A DNA stretch of 64,000 nucleotides from Tropicimonas aquimaris (GTDB taxonomy: Bacteria; Pseudomonadota; Alphaproteobacteria; Rhodobacterales; Rhodobacteraceae). The notes beneath the pieces were generated by a model that saw only the letters and a list, made by a program, of their open reading frames with translations, made no database searches and had not been told where the DNA came from. The DNA is taken from positions 62,001-126,000 of the forward strand of contig NZ_JBHTJT010000012.1 in NCBI RefSeq assembly GCF_042676185.1. Direction: 5' to 3'. Position 1 is the stretch's first letter; every line of letters begins with the position of its first letter. Of the stretch, positions 36,533 to 44,579 are shown one piece after another. The position numbers were made by a program, and so were the translations under genes.

Positions 36533-38773
36533 TCAGCCCTGCTGGCGAAGCCAGTCCATCACGGCGGGCCGCACCGATTGCATGCCGGTGGCGCGCGCCT
36601 CGTCGATGATCTCGCGCACCTCCGCCAGGTTGGACCGGCGCAGCAGATGCTTGACAGGCCCGATTGAGGCCGGCCGCATCGACAGCGCCCGGAACCCCAT
36701 GGCGGCAAAGCACAATGCCTCCACCGGCCGTCCGGCATCCTCGCCGCAGAAGCTCAGCGGTGTCTTGGTCTCGCGGCACCGCATGACGATCCATTCCAGA
36801 AAGGTCAGGAAGGAGACGTTGAGCGTGTCGTAGCGGCGGCGGACCCGTTCGTTCTCGCGGTCTGCTGCAAAGAAGAACTGTTTGAGATCGTTGCCGCCGA
36901 CCGAGATGAAGTCGGCCTCCTCGAAGAAATGCTTCGGTGCGAAGGCGAGGCTCGGGGTCTCCAGCATGGCGCCGATCTCGAGCTTCTGGGGCAGGACATG
37001 GCCGAGCCTTTCCTCCCGTTCCATCTCGGCAAGCAGCGCGCGGCGGGCTGCGAGGAATTCCTCGAACTGCGCCACGAAGGGAAACATGATGGTCAGCGGC
37101 CGGCCCGCGGCACCCCGGATCATCGCCTGCAGCTGCATCCGCATGACCCCGGGCTTGTCGAGCCCGACCCGGATCGCGCGCCAGCCGAGCGCGGGGTTGG
37201 GTTCGTCCTGCGGCTTCATGTAGGGCAGCACCTTGTCCGAGCCAATGTCGAGGGTGCGGAACACCACGCGCTTGCCCTCGGCGGCATCCAGCACGCGGCT
37301 GTAGAGCGCGGCCAGCTCGCCCCGGCTCGGCAGTTTGCTGCGCACGAGGAACTGCAGCTCGGTGCGGAACAGGCCCACGCCCTCGGCGCCGGACGAGCGC
37401 AGCGAGGGGAGATCGGCCATGAGGCCCGCGTTCATGTCGAGCCGGATCGTCGGACCGTAGACGGTGGTGGCCGGAACACGGCGGATCGAGGCGTAGCGTT
37501 CCTGCGCCTTGGTCATCATCGCCATCTTGTCGCGGAATGCGGCGGTGACGGATTCCTCCGGGCGCAGATGGACGATGCCCTGATCGCCATCGACCAGCAC
37601 CCGATCGCCGTTAAGCGCCTCGGTGGTGATCCGGTCGGCGTTGATGACCAGCGGGATCGCAAGGGCCCGCGCGACGATGGCGGCGTGGCTGCCGACCGAG
37701 CCTTCCTCCAGCACGATCGCCTTGAGCCCGCGACCATAGGCCAGAAGCTCGCCGGGGCCGATGTTGCGTGCCACCAGCACCGGATCCTCCGGCATCTCGA
37801 CGCCACTGTCGGTCCCCTGGCCGGTCAGCAGGCGCAGGAGCCGGTTGCTGAGGTCGTCGAGGTCGTGCAGCCGTTCCCGAAGATAGGGGTCCGGGACCTG
37901 CTGCATCCGGACGCGCGCTGCGGTCTGCTCCTTCTCGACGGCGGCCTCGGCCGACAGGCCGCGATTGATGTCGGCCTCCATGCGTCGCATCCAGCCCTTG
38001 GAATTCGCGAACATGCGATAGGCTTCCAGAACGTCGCGCTGGTCCTTGTCGGCGTCGTCAGCGCCGGTCAGCATCTCGTCGACCGAGATCCGCAGCTTGT
38101 CGACGGCCTGCTGGAGGCGGCTGAGTTCGGCCTCCGCATCGTCTGCGAAAGGGTTGGTCACCACGACGCGCGGCTCGTGCAGAAAGACCTGCCCCATCGC
38201 CGCGCCCTCCTGGCCGACGTTGCCGCGCACCATCACCGGGTGCTGGTGCGGCGCCGCCATGGCCGCGCCTTCGCCGATGAAGGCTCCGAGCTCGGTCATT
38301 TCGGCCAGCACCATGGCCACGACCTCGAGCGCATATACCTCGTCGTCGACATAGGCCTTCTGTTCCTTGGACTGGACGACGAGCACGCCGAGCTTTTCGC
38401 CCAGTCGCTGGATCGGAACGCCGAGGAAGGCCGAATAGATCTCCTCGCCGGTCTCCGGCATGTAGCGGAAGCCTGCCTCGGAGGGCGCATTGCCGGTGTT
38501 GATCGGCTTGGTCGAGGCCGCGACGCGGCCGACTAGGCCCTCGCCCATCCGCATCCGGGTCTTGTGCACGGCCTCGGCCTTCAGGCCCTCGGTCGCGCAG
38601 AGCTCCAGCGTTTCCTCGTCCCGGAACAGGTAGATCGAGCAGACCGGAGTGTGCATCTCCTCCGCGATCAGCCGGGTGATGCGGTCGAGACGTTCCTGAC
38701 CCTCGGCCGGCTCCGCAAGAGCCTGCTTCAGCCGGCCCAGCAGCCGTCTGCTTGAAGTCTGCCTGTCGCTCAC
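36533..38773 (-). CDS. ptsP: PEP-protein phosphotransferase PtsP (nitrogen PTS enzyme I)
   Basis: 746-residue EI-Ntr. An N-terminal GAF domain (about residues 20-165) senses small molecules. The EI domain follows, with the phosphorylated histidine at His363 (EGSVGSHAAIVARALAIP), and a C-terminal PEP-binding domain with LFRTELQFL, TLDIGSDKVLPYM and FISVGGNDLKQF. It starts the phosphate relay to NPr and EIIA-Ntr, which links nitrogen and carbon status to regulation. lysC is just upstream, 33 bp away, an arrangement common in alphaproteobacteria. Confidence 0.96.
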   Translation of the reverse strand: MSDRQTSSRRLLGRLKQALAEPAEGQERLDRITRLIAEEMHTPVCSIYLFRDEETLELCATEGLKAEAVHKTRMRMGEGLVGRVAASTKPINTGNAPSEAGFRYMPETGEEIYSAFLGVPIQRLGEKLGVLVVQSKEQKAYVDDEVYALEVVAMVLAEMTELGAFIGEGAAMAAPHQHPVMVRGNVGQEGAAMGQVFLHEPRVVVTNPFADDAEAELSRLQQAVDKLRISVDEMLTGADDADKDQRDVLEAYRMFANSKGWMRRMEADINRGLSAEAAVEKEQTAARVRMQQVPDPYLRERLHDLDDLSNRLLRLLTGQGTDSGVEMPEDPVLVARNIGPGELLAYGRGLKAIVLEEGSVGSHAAIVARALAIPLVINADRITTEALNGDRVLVDGDQGIVHLRPEESVTAAFRDKMAMMTKAQERYASIRRVPATTVYGPTIRLDMNAGLMADLPSLRSSGAEGVGLFRTELQFLVRSKLPSRGELAALYSRVLDAAEGKRVVFRTLDIGSDKVLPYMKPQDEPNPALGWRAIRVGLDKPGVMRMQLQAMIRGAAGRPLTIMFPFVAQFEEFLAARRALLAEMEREERLGHVLPQKLEIGAMLETPSLAFAPKHFFEEADFISVGGNDLKQFFFAADRENERVRRRYDTLNVSFLTFLEWIVMRCRETKTPLSFCGEDAGRPVEALCFAAMGFRALSMRPASIGPVKHLLRRSNLAEVREIIDEARATGMQSVRPAVMDWLRQQG

Positions 38774-38806
38774 CAGTCCCTATCCCCTGCGGGTGGCGGG
38801 GCGGCG

Positions 38807-40045
38807 TTAGCCCGCTTTCTCCAACCCGAAGGCATCATGGAGCGCCTGAACCGCCAGTTCCAGATATTTCCGGTCGATCAGGACGGAGATCTTGATCTCC
38901 GATGTTGTAATGACCTTGATATTAATACCTTCCGAGGAAAGTGCCTCGAACATTTGCGCTGCAACGCCGGTATGGCTGCGCATCCCGATGCCGACGACCG
39001 AAACCTTGCACACATCGCTGTCCACTTCCAGCCCGTGGAAGTTGATCAGGCCCTTCTCGCGGGCTTCCTGGACCGCGCGGTCGGCGCGGGTCACCTGGTT
39101 GGTCGGGCAGGAGAAGGTCATGTCGGTGCGCCCCTCCTCCGAGATGTTCTGGATGATCATGTCCACGTTGACCCCGGCTTCCGAGAGGGCCCCGAAGATC
39201 GCGGCCGCCACCCCGGGCCGGTCCGCGACCGACATGAGCGTGATCTTGGCTTCGTCGCGGCTGTAGGCCACGCCCGAGACGACATTGCTTTCCATGATTT
39301 CCTCCTCGTCGCAGACCAGCGTGCCTGCAGTGGGGTCGTATTCTTCAAAGCTCGACAGAACGCGGAGCGGCACCTTGTAGCGCATTGCCAGTTCCACCGA
39401 CCGGGTCTGCAGAACCTTGGCGCCGAGGCTGGCAAGCTCCAGCATCTCCTCGAAGGCGATCTTGTCGAGCTTGCGGGCCTTGGACGTGATCCGCGGGTCG
39501 GTCGTGTAGACGCCGTCCACGTCGGTGTAGATGTCGCAGCGCTCCGCGCCGAAAGCGGCGGCGAAGGCGACGGCGGTGGTGTCGGAGCCGCCGCGGCCGA
39601 GCGTTGTGATCCGCCCCTCTGGCGAGATGCCCTGGAAGCCGGCGACCACCGCGACCTTCATGCCTTCGGCGAACTTGGCGTTCATGTTGTCGGTCGGGAT
39701 CGATTCGATACGGGCGGAGGCGTGGGCGCTCGTCGTCTTGAGCGGCACCTGCCAGCCCTGCCAGGAGCGGGCGGGGATGTCCATTTCCTGGAGCGTCAGG
39801 GCCATCAGGCCGGCGGTCACGTTCTCGCCCGAGCTGACGACGGCGTCGTATTCGCGCGCGTCGAACAGCGGCGAGGTCTCCTCGACCCAGCCCACGAGCT
39901 CGTTGGTCTTGCCGGCCATGGCCGAGACGATCACGATGACGTCGTATCCATTCGCGACCTCGCGGCCGACACGCTTCGCCGCGCGCCGGATCCGGTCCAG
40001 TGTGGCGACCGAGGTGCCGCCGAATTTCATCACCAGAAGCGGCAT
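38807..40045 (-). CDS. lysC: Aspartate kinase
   Basis: 412-residue enzyme phosphorylating aspartate for lysine, threonine and methionine synthesis. MPLLVMKFGGTSVATLDRI is the catalytic start, GRGGSDTTAVAFAAAFGAERCDIYTDVDGVYTTDPR is the nucleotide site (read in parts), and two ACT domains at the C-terminus (from about residue 265) bind feedback inhibitors. The length and domain layout fit the monofunctional class. Upstream of ptsP in the same direction. Confidence 0.97.
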   Translation of the reverse strand: MPLLVMKFGGTSVATLDRIRRAAKRVGREVANGYDVIVIVSAMAGKTNELVGWVEETSPLFDAREYDAVVSSGENVTAGLMALTLQEMDIPARSWQGWQVPLKTTSAHASARIESIPTDNMNAKFAEGMKVAVVAGFQGISPEGRITTLGRGGSDTTAVAFAAAFGAERCDIYTDVDGVYTTDPRITSKARKLDKIAFEEMLELASLGAKVLQTRSVELAMRYKVPLRVLSSFEEYDPTAGTLVCDEEEIMESNVVSGVAYSRDEAKITLMSVADRPGVAAAIFGALSEAGVNVDMIIQNISEEGRTDMTFSCPTNQVTRADRAVQEAREKGLINFHGLEVDSDVCKVSVVGIGMRSHTGVAAQMFEALSSEGINIKVITTSEIKISVLIDRKYLELAVQALHDAFGLEKAG

Positions 40046-40141
40046 GGTGCCCGCCTATCCCTTTGTATTGTCCGCGAGCGGGGATAGGGGAAGGGCGCAG
40101 CAGACGCAAGGGCAGCCGTTGAGGTGGGCTGGGGCGGAAGG

Positions 40142-41320
40142 TCACGCGTCGGTTGAGCCCTCGCGCGCACTGGCGCGGCGCGCGGCCCAGAGCGTTGCCG
40201 GCGGTCCTGCGAGTTCGAAGACGACAGTCGTGCCGACGGCCAGGACAGTGAGGGTCTCGCCCCATTCCGGGAAGGCCTCGGCAGCGACCAGCGCCATGCC
40301 GACCGCCACGCCCGCCTGCGGTAGCAAGGAAAGCCCAATCAACAGGCGCTGTTCCCTCGGGGCGCCGGCCAGCCACGCCCCGACCCAGCCGCCGGCCAGC
40401 CGTGCCGCAACCCGCAGGGCGATGTAGGCCAGCCCGAGCGTCCCGATCTGCCAGAGCGCACCAAGATCCAGGGTGGCGCCGGCGAGGATGAAGAACAGCA
40501 CGAGGAACGGCCATTCGAAGCCCTCGATCTCGTGGAAGGCGCGCTCGTGGTGCCGGGCGACGTTCACGATGATCGTCCCCGCGGTCATGCCGGCGATCAG
40601 GTAGGACAGATCGAAGCGGATCGCGATCCCTGCGGTCAGGAAAACGATGGCCAGCGCCTCGGATTGCGAGGGCTCGCCCGGCCTGAGCCGGCCTGTCAGC
40701 GCCGCGGCGGGCAGACCGACGGCTGCGCCGAGCGCTACGGAGCCCGCGATCTCGCGGATCGCGCCCAGGACCATACCCGTTTCGTTGGTGCCGCTTCCCT
40801 GCGCGACCGCCACCATCACGAGGCTGAAGGCAATCAGGCCCCAGGCGTCGTCGATCGCCACGATGCCGCGCAGGGTGTCGGCAAAGCCGCCCGTCTCCCC
40901 GGCCTGGTCGAGCGCGTCGTTGGTCGCGGCGGGGTCTGTGGCGGTTGCCACGGACGCCAGAACGAAGGCGAGACCGGGCGGGACGCCGATCAGCCAGAGG
41001 CCGGTGCCGACCACGGCCAGCGTCGCCACCACGACCGTCAGGGAGATCGCGATGATGACGGTGCCGTGCTCCCGTATGTTTCCGAGAGTCAACGCGCCGC
41101 CGAGCAGGAAGGCCACCATCGTGAGCGCGATAATGGAGAGGGGCTCATAGAGCGCCTTTACGTCGTCCGGCAACAGGTCCAGCCCTCCGCTCCCGACGAG
41201 GAGACCGCAGCCGAGCAGAAGGCTGACCCGGGGCAGCCGCGTGCGCCGCCCGATCTGATCGGCGAGCAGGCCCGCGAGAAACAGCGCGCCCAGAGTGATG
41301 AATGTGACGGCGGTCTCCAT
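40142..41320 (-). CDS. CPA2-type cation:proton antiporter
   Basis: 392-residue Na+/H+ or K+/H+ exchanger with about 12 membrane segments. The motif VATATDPAATNDALDQAGETGG and GIVAIDDAWGLIAFSL contain the paired acidic residues used for ion exchange. There is no TrkA-N domain at the C-terminus, unlike Kef proteins, so it is the short form. Which cation it moves is not known. It is alone, convergent with nothing, and followed by the lysC region. Confidence 0.88.
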   Translation of the reverse strand: METAVTFITLGALFLAGLLADQIGRRTRLPRVSLLLGCGLLVGSGGLDLLPDDVKALYEPLSIIALTMVAFLLGGALTLGNIREHGTVIIAISLTVVVATLAVVGTGLWLIGVPPGLAFVLASVATATDPAATNDALDQAGETGGFADTLRGIVAIDDAWGLIAFSLVMVAVAQGSGTNETGMVLGAIREIAGSVALGAAVGLPAAALTGRLRPGEPSQSEALAIVFLTAGIAIRFDLSYLIAGMTAGTIIVNVARHHERAFHEIEGFEWPFLVLFFILAGATLDLGALWQIGTLGLAYIALRVAARLAGGWVGAWLAGAPREQRLLIGLSLLPQAGVAVGMALVAAEAFPEWGETLTVLAVGTTVVFELAGPPATLWAARRASAREGSTDA

Positions 41321-41396
41321 GGTGCGGCAAGTCTAGGATGAAGAGCGTCCGCCTGTAACGGTGGCTCCCAGTCACATCCGGCGAATTCGTCAGCGT

Positions 41397-41410
41397 TTGA
41401 CGCAGGTCAA
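41397..41410. promoter_or_regulatory. FNR-type box
   Basis: TTGACGCAGGTCAA: a perfect TTGAC-N4-GTCAA palindrome, 59 bp before the DUF465 start. It fits FnrL-type sites of Rhodobacteraceae (TTGAC-N4-ATCAA/GTCAA). Confidence 0.75.
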
Positions 41411-41469
41411 CGACGCCGTCCGAGTCGCGGCGTCAAAAATTGATCGCATAAAAAGAGAGGAGAGACGCC

Positions 41470-41709
41470 ATGTCCCACGTCCCCCATGAGCTTTCGGAGG
41501 AATTTCCGTCGCAGATCGCGCTGATCGGCAAACTCGTGAGCGAGGATCCCGAGTTCGCCGAGATGGCCGCGGAATACATGAAGCTCAACCAGCGCGTCCA
41601 CGAAGCCGACACCTATGTGAAGCCGATGGAAGAGCTGGCGGAGCACCAGTTGAAGAAGCGCCGGGCGTTTCTGAAGGACGAAATCAACCGAAGGCTGGCG
41701 GAGGCGTGA
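41470..41709 (+). CDS. DUF465 (YdcH-like) protein
   Basis: 79-residue soluble helical protein with the DUF465 pattern: an ELSEEFPSQIALIGKL start, a charged middle and the KKRRAFLKDEINRRLAEA end. Preceded by AGGAGAG seven bases before the ATG. No function is known for the family. An FNR-type box 59 bp upstream suggests that oxygen or nitrogen oxide controls it. Confidence 0.88.
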   Translation: MSHVPHELSEEFPSQIALIGKLVSEDPEFAEMAAEYMKLNQRVHEADTYVKPMEELAEHQLKKRRAFLKDEINRRLAEA

Positions 41710-41732
41710 GCCGGCCCGGGCGGTAAGCCGCC

Positions 41733-43118
41733 CTATTCGCCAATCTCGTAAGGCAGGGTGCCGCGCCGGTCGGGCGTGACACGAAGGCTGTGCTCCAGCG
41801 GCGGAAGCGATCGCTGGTGGCAGTTGCGCCTTTCACAGATTCGGCACGACGTTCCGATGGGTTCGAAGGCGGACGGATTTCCGGTGTCGAGCCCGTCGGC
41901 ATAGACGAGTTCCCGCGCGAAGCCGACGTCGCAGCCGAGCGCGATGGCGAAGCGCCGGTCGGGCTCGCCCCAGGCGCCGCCGGATTTCGAGACGTCGCGC
42001 GCCAGCAGTATATAGCGCTCGCCATCCGGGGTCTCGGCAAGTTGGCGCAGGAAGTGGCCCGGCGTCTCGAAGGCGCGGTGCACGTTCCACAGCGGGCAGG
42101 CGCCGCCGAAGCGGGCGAACTGCATCCGCGCGGCCGAATGCCGTTTGGTGATCGTTCCCGCCTGGTCCACCCGCACAAAGAAGAACGGCACGCCCTTGTC
42201 GCCGCCGCGCTGGAGCGTCGAGAGCCGGTGCGCCACCTGCTCGATCGAGGCCCCGAAGCGCAGCGCCAGCCGCTCCAGGTCGTGCCGCGTCTCGCGGGCG
42301 GCGGCTCGGAACCGGCCATAGGGCAGCAGCGCCGCGCCGGCGAAGTAGTTGGCCATGCCGATCTTGGCGATGGCGCGCGCCTCCTCGGTCTGGAATCGGG
42401 CGAGGTCCAGCGTCGCCTCCAGCAGGTCGTTCTGGGTCAGCAGCGCGACCTGGTGCAGAAGCTGAAAGTTCTGCGTCGCGGGGCTGGCGCGGGCGGAGAG
42501 GTTCAGGACCCGTGCATCGGCGTCATATGCGCGCAGGCTCGCCGCCTCGCCGACACGGATACCGATGCCTCGCTCGTCGAACACGGCACGGGCGGCCGCC
42601 ATCGGGTCGTCCCCGGCGAAATGCTCGGCGGCGCGGTCTACCGCGTCGATGTAATTGTCGATGTAGTGAAAAAAGTCCCGTACTTCCTCCCAAGGCGTGC
42701 GGGCCATGCGGGCACTGTCCTGCCCGAGGGCGGCGTCAAGGGAGATCAGCCGTTCCTGGGTCCGGCGATAGGCGCTGTGCAGCTCCAGGAAGGCGCGGGT
42801 CAGGGCGGGGGCGTTGGAGGCGACGAGGCGCAGGTCTGCCAATGGCGGCGTGCCGGAGAAGATCGGGTCGGCCAGCGCCTCTCGCATGTCGCCGACCAGC
42901 CGCTCTGTGTCGCCCGAGCTGAGTTCGGTCACGTCGAGCCCGAATTCCTGCGCCAGGGCCAGCACCACCGATGTCGAGATCGGCCGGTGGTTGTTCTCCA
43001 TCTGGTTCAGATAGGGCAGCGAGACGCCCAGCTTGGCGGCAAAGACCTTCTGCGTCAGTCCCAGCTTGGACCGGATCTCGTTCAGCTTGGCGCCGGCGTA
43101 GAGCTTCTTCTGTACCAT
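41733..43118 (-). CDS. pccR: Short-chain fatty acyl-CoA regulator PccR
   Basis: 461-residue ScfR-family regulator. N-terminal XRE-type helix-turn-helix (EIRSKLGLTQKVFAAKLGVS, about residues 13-32), an IrrE/DUF955-like middle domain without an intact protease signature, and a C-terminal domain with a cysteine motif (GTSCRICERRNCHQRSLPPL). In Rhodobacter sphaeroides PccR controls propionyl-CoA carboxylase. The open frame begins with TTG at 43133, but the ATG at 43118 (MVQKKLYAG) is the natural start; a TTTGCAAA box sits just upstream of it. Its partner pccB lies 1.5 kb away. Confidence 0.93.
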   Translation of the reverse strand: MVQKKLYAGAKLNEIRSKLGLTQKVFAAKLGVSLPYLNQMENNHRPISTSVVLALAQEFGLDVTELSSGDTERLVGDMREALADPIFSGTPPLADLRLVASNAPALTRAFLELHSAYRRTQERLISLDAALGQDSARMARTPWEEVRDFFHYIDNYIDAVDRAAEHFAGDDPMAAARAVFDERGIGIRVGEAASLRAYDADARVLNLSARASPATQNFQLLHQVALLTQNDLLEATLDLARFQTEEARAIAKIGMANYFAGAALLPYGRFRAAARETRHDLERLALRFGASIEQVAHRLSTLQRGGDKGVPFFFVRVDQAGTITKRHSAARMQFARFGGACPLWNVHRAFETPGHFLRQLAETPDGERYILLARDVSKSGGAWGEPDRRFAIALGCDVGFARELVYADGLDTGNPSAFEPIGTSCRICERRNCHQRSLPPLEHSLRVTPDRRGTLPYEIGE

Positions 43119-43126
43119 GGGGGCTC

Positions 43127-43165
43127 TTTGCAAATTCTCGAATGAGCCGATCTAATCTTTGCAAA
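43127..43165. promoter_or_regulatory. Two TTTGCAAA boxes before pccR
   Basis: Exact TTTGCAAA at 43127-43134 and 43158-43165, 31 bp apart (three helical turns), in the 49-bp gap between the MFS gene stop and the pccR start. TTTGCAAA is the motif I recall for PccR sites, so this is probable autoregulation. The nearer box lies 8 bp from the ATG and may overlap the ribosome site. Confidence 0.85.
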
Positions 43166-43167
43166 GA

Positions 43168-44388
43168 TCAGCTGGCAAGCTGCAAAATCCGCTCCCGTCG
43201 GCGCACGTAGAGGATGCAGAGGAGCGACACGAGCGAGGAGCCGGCCATCAGCCATTGCAGCGGCATCGGCGTCGTGGCGCCTTCGAGCACATGCCCGGCC
43301 ATCACCGAGAGCGCGGCGCCACCACCGATCTGGATGAACCCGCCGAGCCCGCTGGCCGTGCCGGCGAGTTGCGGCCGGACGGAGAGCATCCCGGCGGTGC
43401 CGTTGGGAATGACCATGCCATTGCCCAGCCCGAGGGTGGTGACGAGGCTGAAGAAGATGATCGGCTCGTGCAGTCCTGCAAACCCCAGCAGCAGCGACAG
43501 CCCCATGCCGGTGGTGGTTGCCAGGGTGCCCCAGAGGATCAGCCGGTTGATACCGTAATGCGCGGAAAACCGGCCGGAGATGAAATTGCCCAGCGTGTAG
43601 CCGACGGCGGGCGCGCCGAAGCAGACCCCGGTCCAGAAGGGCGAAAGGCCGAAGACTTCGTCCGCCACGTAGGGCGCGCCACCGAGGAAGCCGAAGAAGG
43701 CTCCGGAGGCGAAGGCGGTCGCCAAAGCGTAGCCCCAGAAACGCTGCGAGGCGAGGAGTTCGGGATAGTCGCGCACCTGCCTGGCGAAGCTGGTGCCGGT
43801 ATTGGTGGCGGTCTCGCCCATGTCGGCCCATGCGAGCCAGCCGATCAGCCCGCCCGCAAGCATCAGGAAGACAAAGATCGCCTGCCAGCCGAAGAGCTGC
43901 TCCAGCGTGCCGCCGATCATCGGGGCGAACATTGGCACCAGCGACATGCCCATTGTGACATAGCCGATGCGGGAGGCGGCCTGGTCCTGCGGGTAGACGT
44001 CCCGCACTACCGCGCGCGACAGCACCATGCCGACCGCGACGACGGCCTGCAGCATCCGGAAGGCGAGGAAGACGGTCACGTTCGGCGCGAGCAGGCAGCC
44101 CAGCGTGGCGATCAGGAAGACCGAGATCGAAATGCCCACCACCGGGCGGCGTCCGTAGCGGTCCGAGATCGGTCCGATCAGCAGCTGCATGACGGCAGTT
44201 GTGGCCAGATACAGGGAAACCGACAGCTGCATGATCGCGTAATCGGTGCCGAAATGCTCGGTCATCGCGGGCAGGGACGGCAGGAAGATACTCATGTTCA
44301 TCGCCGACAATCCGGCGAGGAAGACGAGTGTGACGATATGTGGCGGCGTGGTTCGGTCCAGAATGCGGACCGTGGGCGGTGTAAACAT
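43168..44388 (-). CDS. Bcr/CflA-family MFS drug efflux transporter
   Basis: 406-residue major facilitator protein with 12 membrane segments. The N-terminal TM with NMSIFLPSLPAM and the loop GPISDRYGRRPVVG (motif A) are typical of the Bcr/CflA multidrug group; RMLQAVVAVGMVLSRAVVRDVY is its motif C-like region. It lies between pccR and pccB, on the minus strand, so it may be co-transcribed with pccR. Its promoter region also holds the divergent pccB promoter. Substrate unknown. Confidence 0.92.
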   Translation of the reverse strand: MFTPPTVRILDRTTPPHIVTLVFLAGLSAMNMSIFLPSLPAMTEHFGTDYAIMQLSVSLYLATTAVMQLLIGPISDRYGRRPVVGISISVFLIATLGCLLAPNVTVFLAFRMLQAVVAVGMVLSRAVVRDVYPQDQAASRIGYVTMGMSLVPMFAPMIGGTLEQLFGWQAIFVFLMLAGGLIGWLAWADMGETATNTGTSFARQVRDYPELLASQRFWGYALATAFASGAFFGFLGGAPYVADEVFGLSPFWTGVCFGAPAVGYTLGNFISGRFSAHYGINRLILWGTLATTTGMGLSLLLGFAGLHEPIIFFSLVTTLGLGNGMVIPNGTAGMLSVRPQLAGTASGLGGFIQIGGGAALSVMAGHVLEGATTPMPLQWLMAGSSLVSLLCILYVRRRERILQLAS

Positions 44389-44497
44389 GCTCGGGCCTTA
44401 TCTGCTCACCGGCGCGAAGTCTATCGGGGCAAGGGAAAATCGCCCCGCGCCAATGATTTTCCGGATTTGCATTTTGCTCTCATTGATCTGCCAATAC

Positions 44498-44513
44498 TTT
44501 GCAAATTTTCAAA
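44498..44513. promoter_or_regulatory. PccR-type box pair before pccB
   Basis: TTTGCAAA at 44498-44505 is directly followed by TTTTCAAA (44506-44513, one mismatch). A half-match TTTGCATT is at 44466-44473. Located 67-82 bp before the pccB start and about 110 bp before the divergent MFS gene start. Confidence 0.8.
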
Positions 44514-44579
44514 ATGGCGCTTCCTGAATGGCCTCCCGTTTTGATAGGCATTGGACCAGCAAATCAAGGGGACGGAGAC

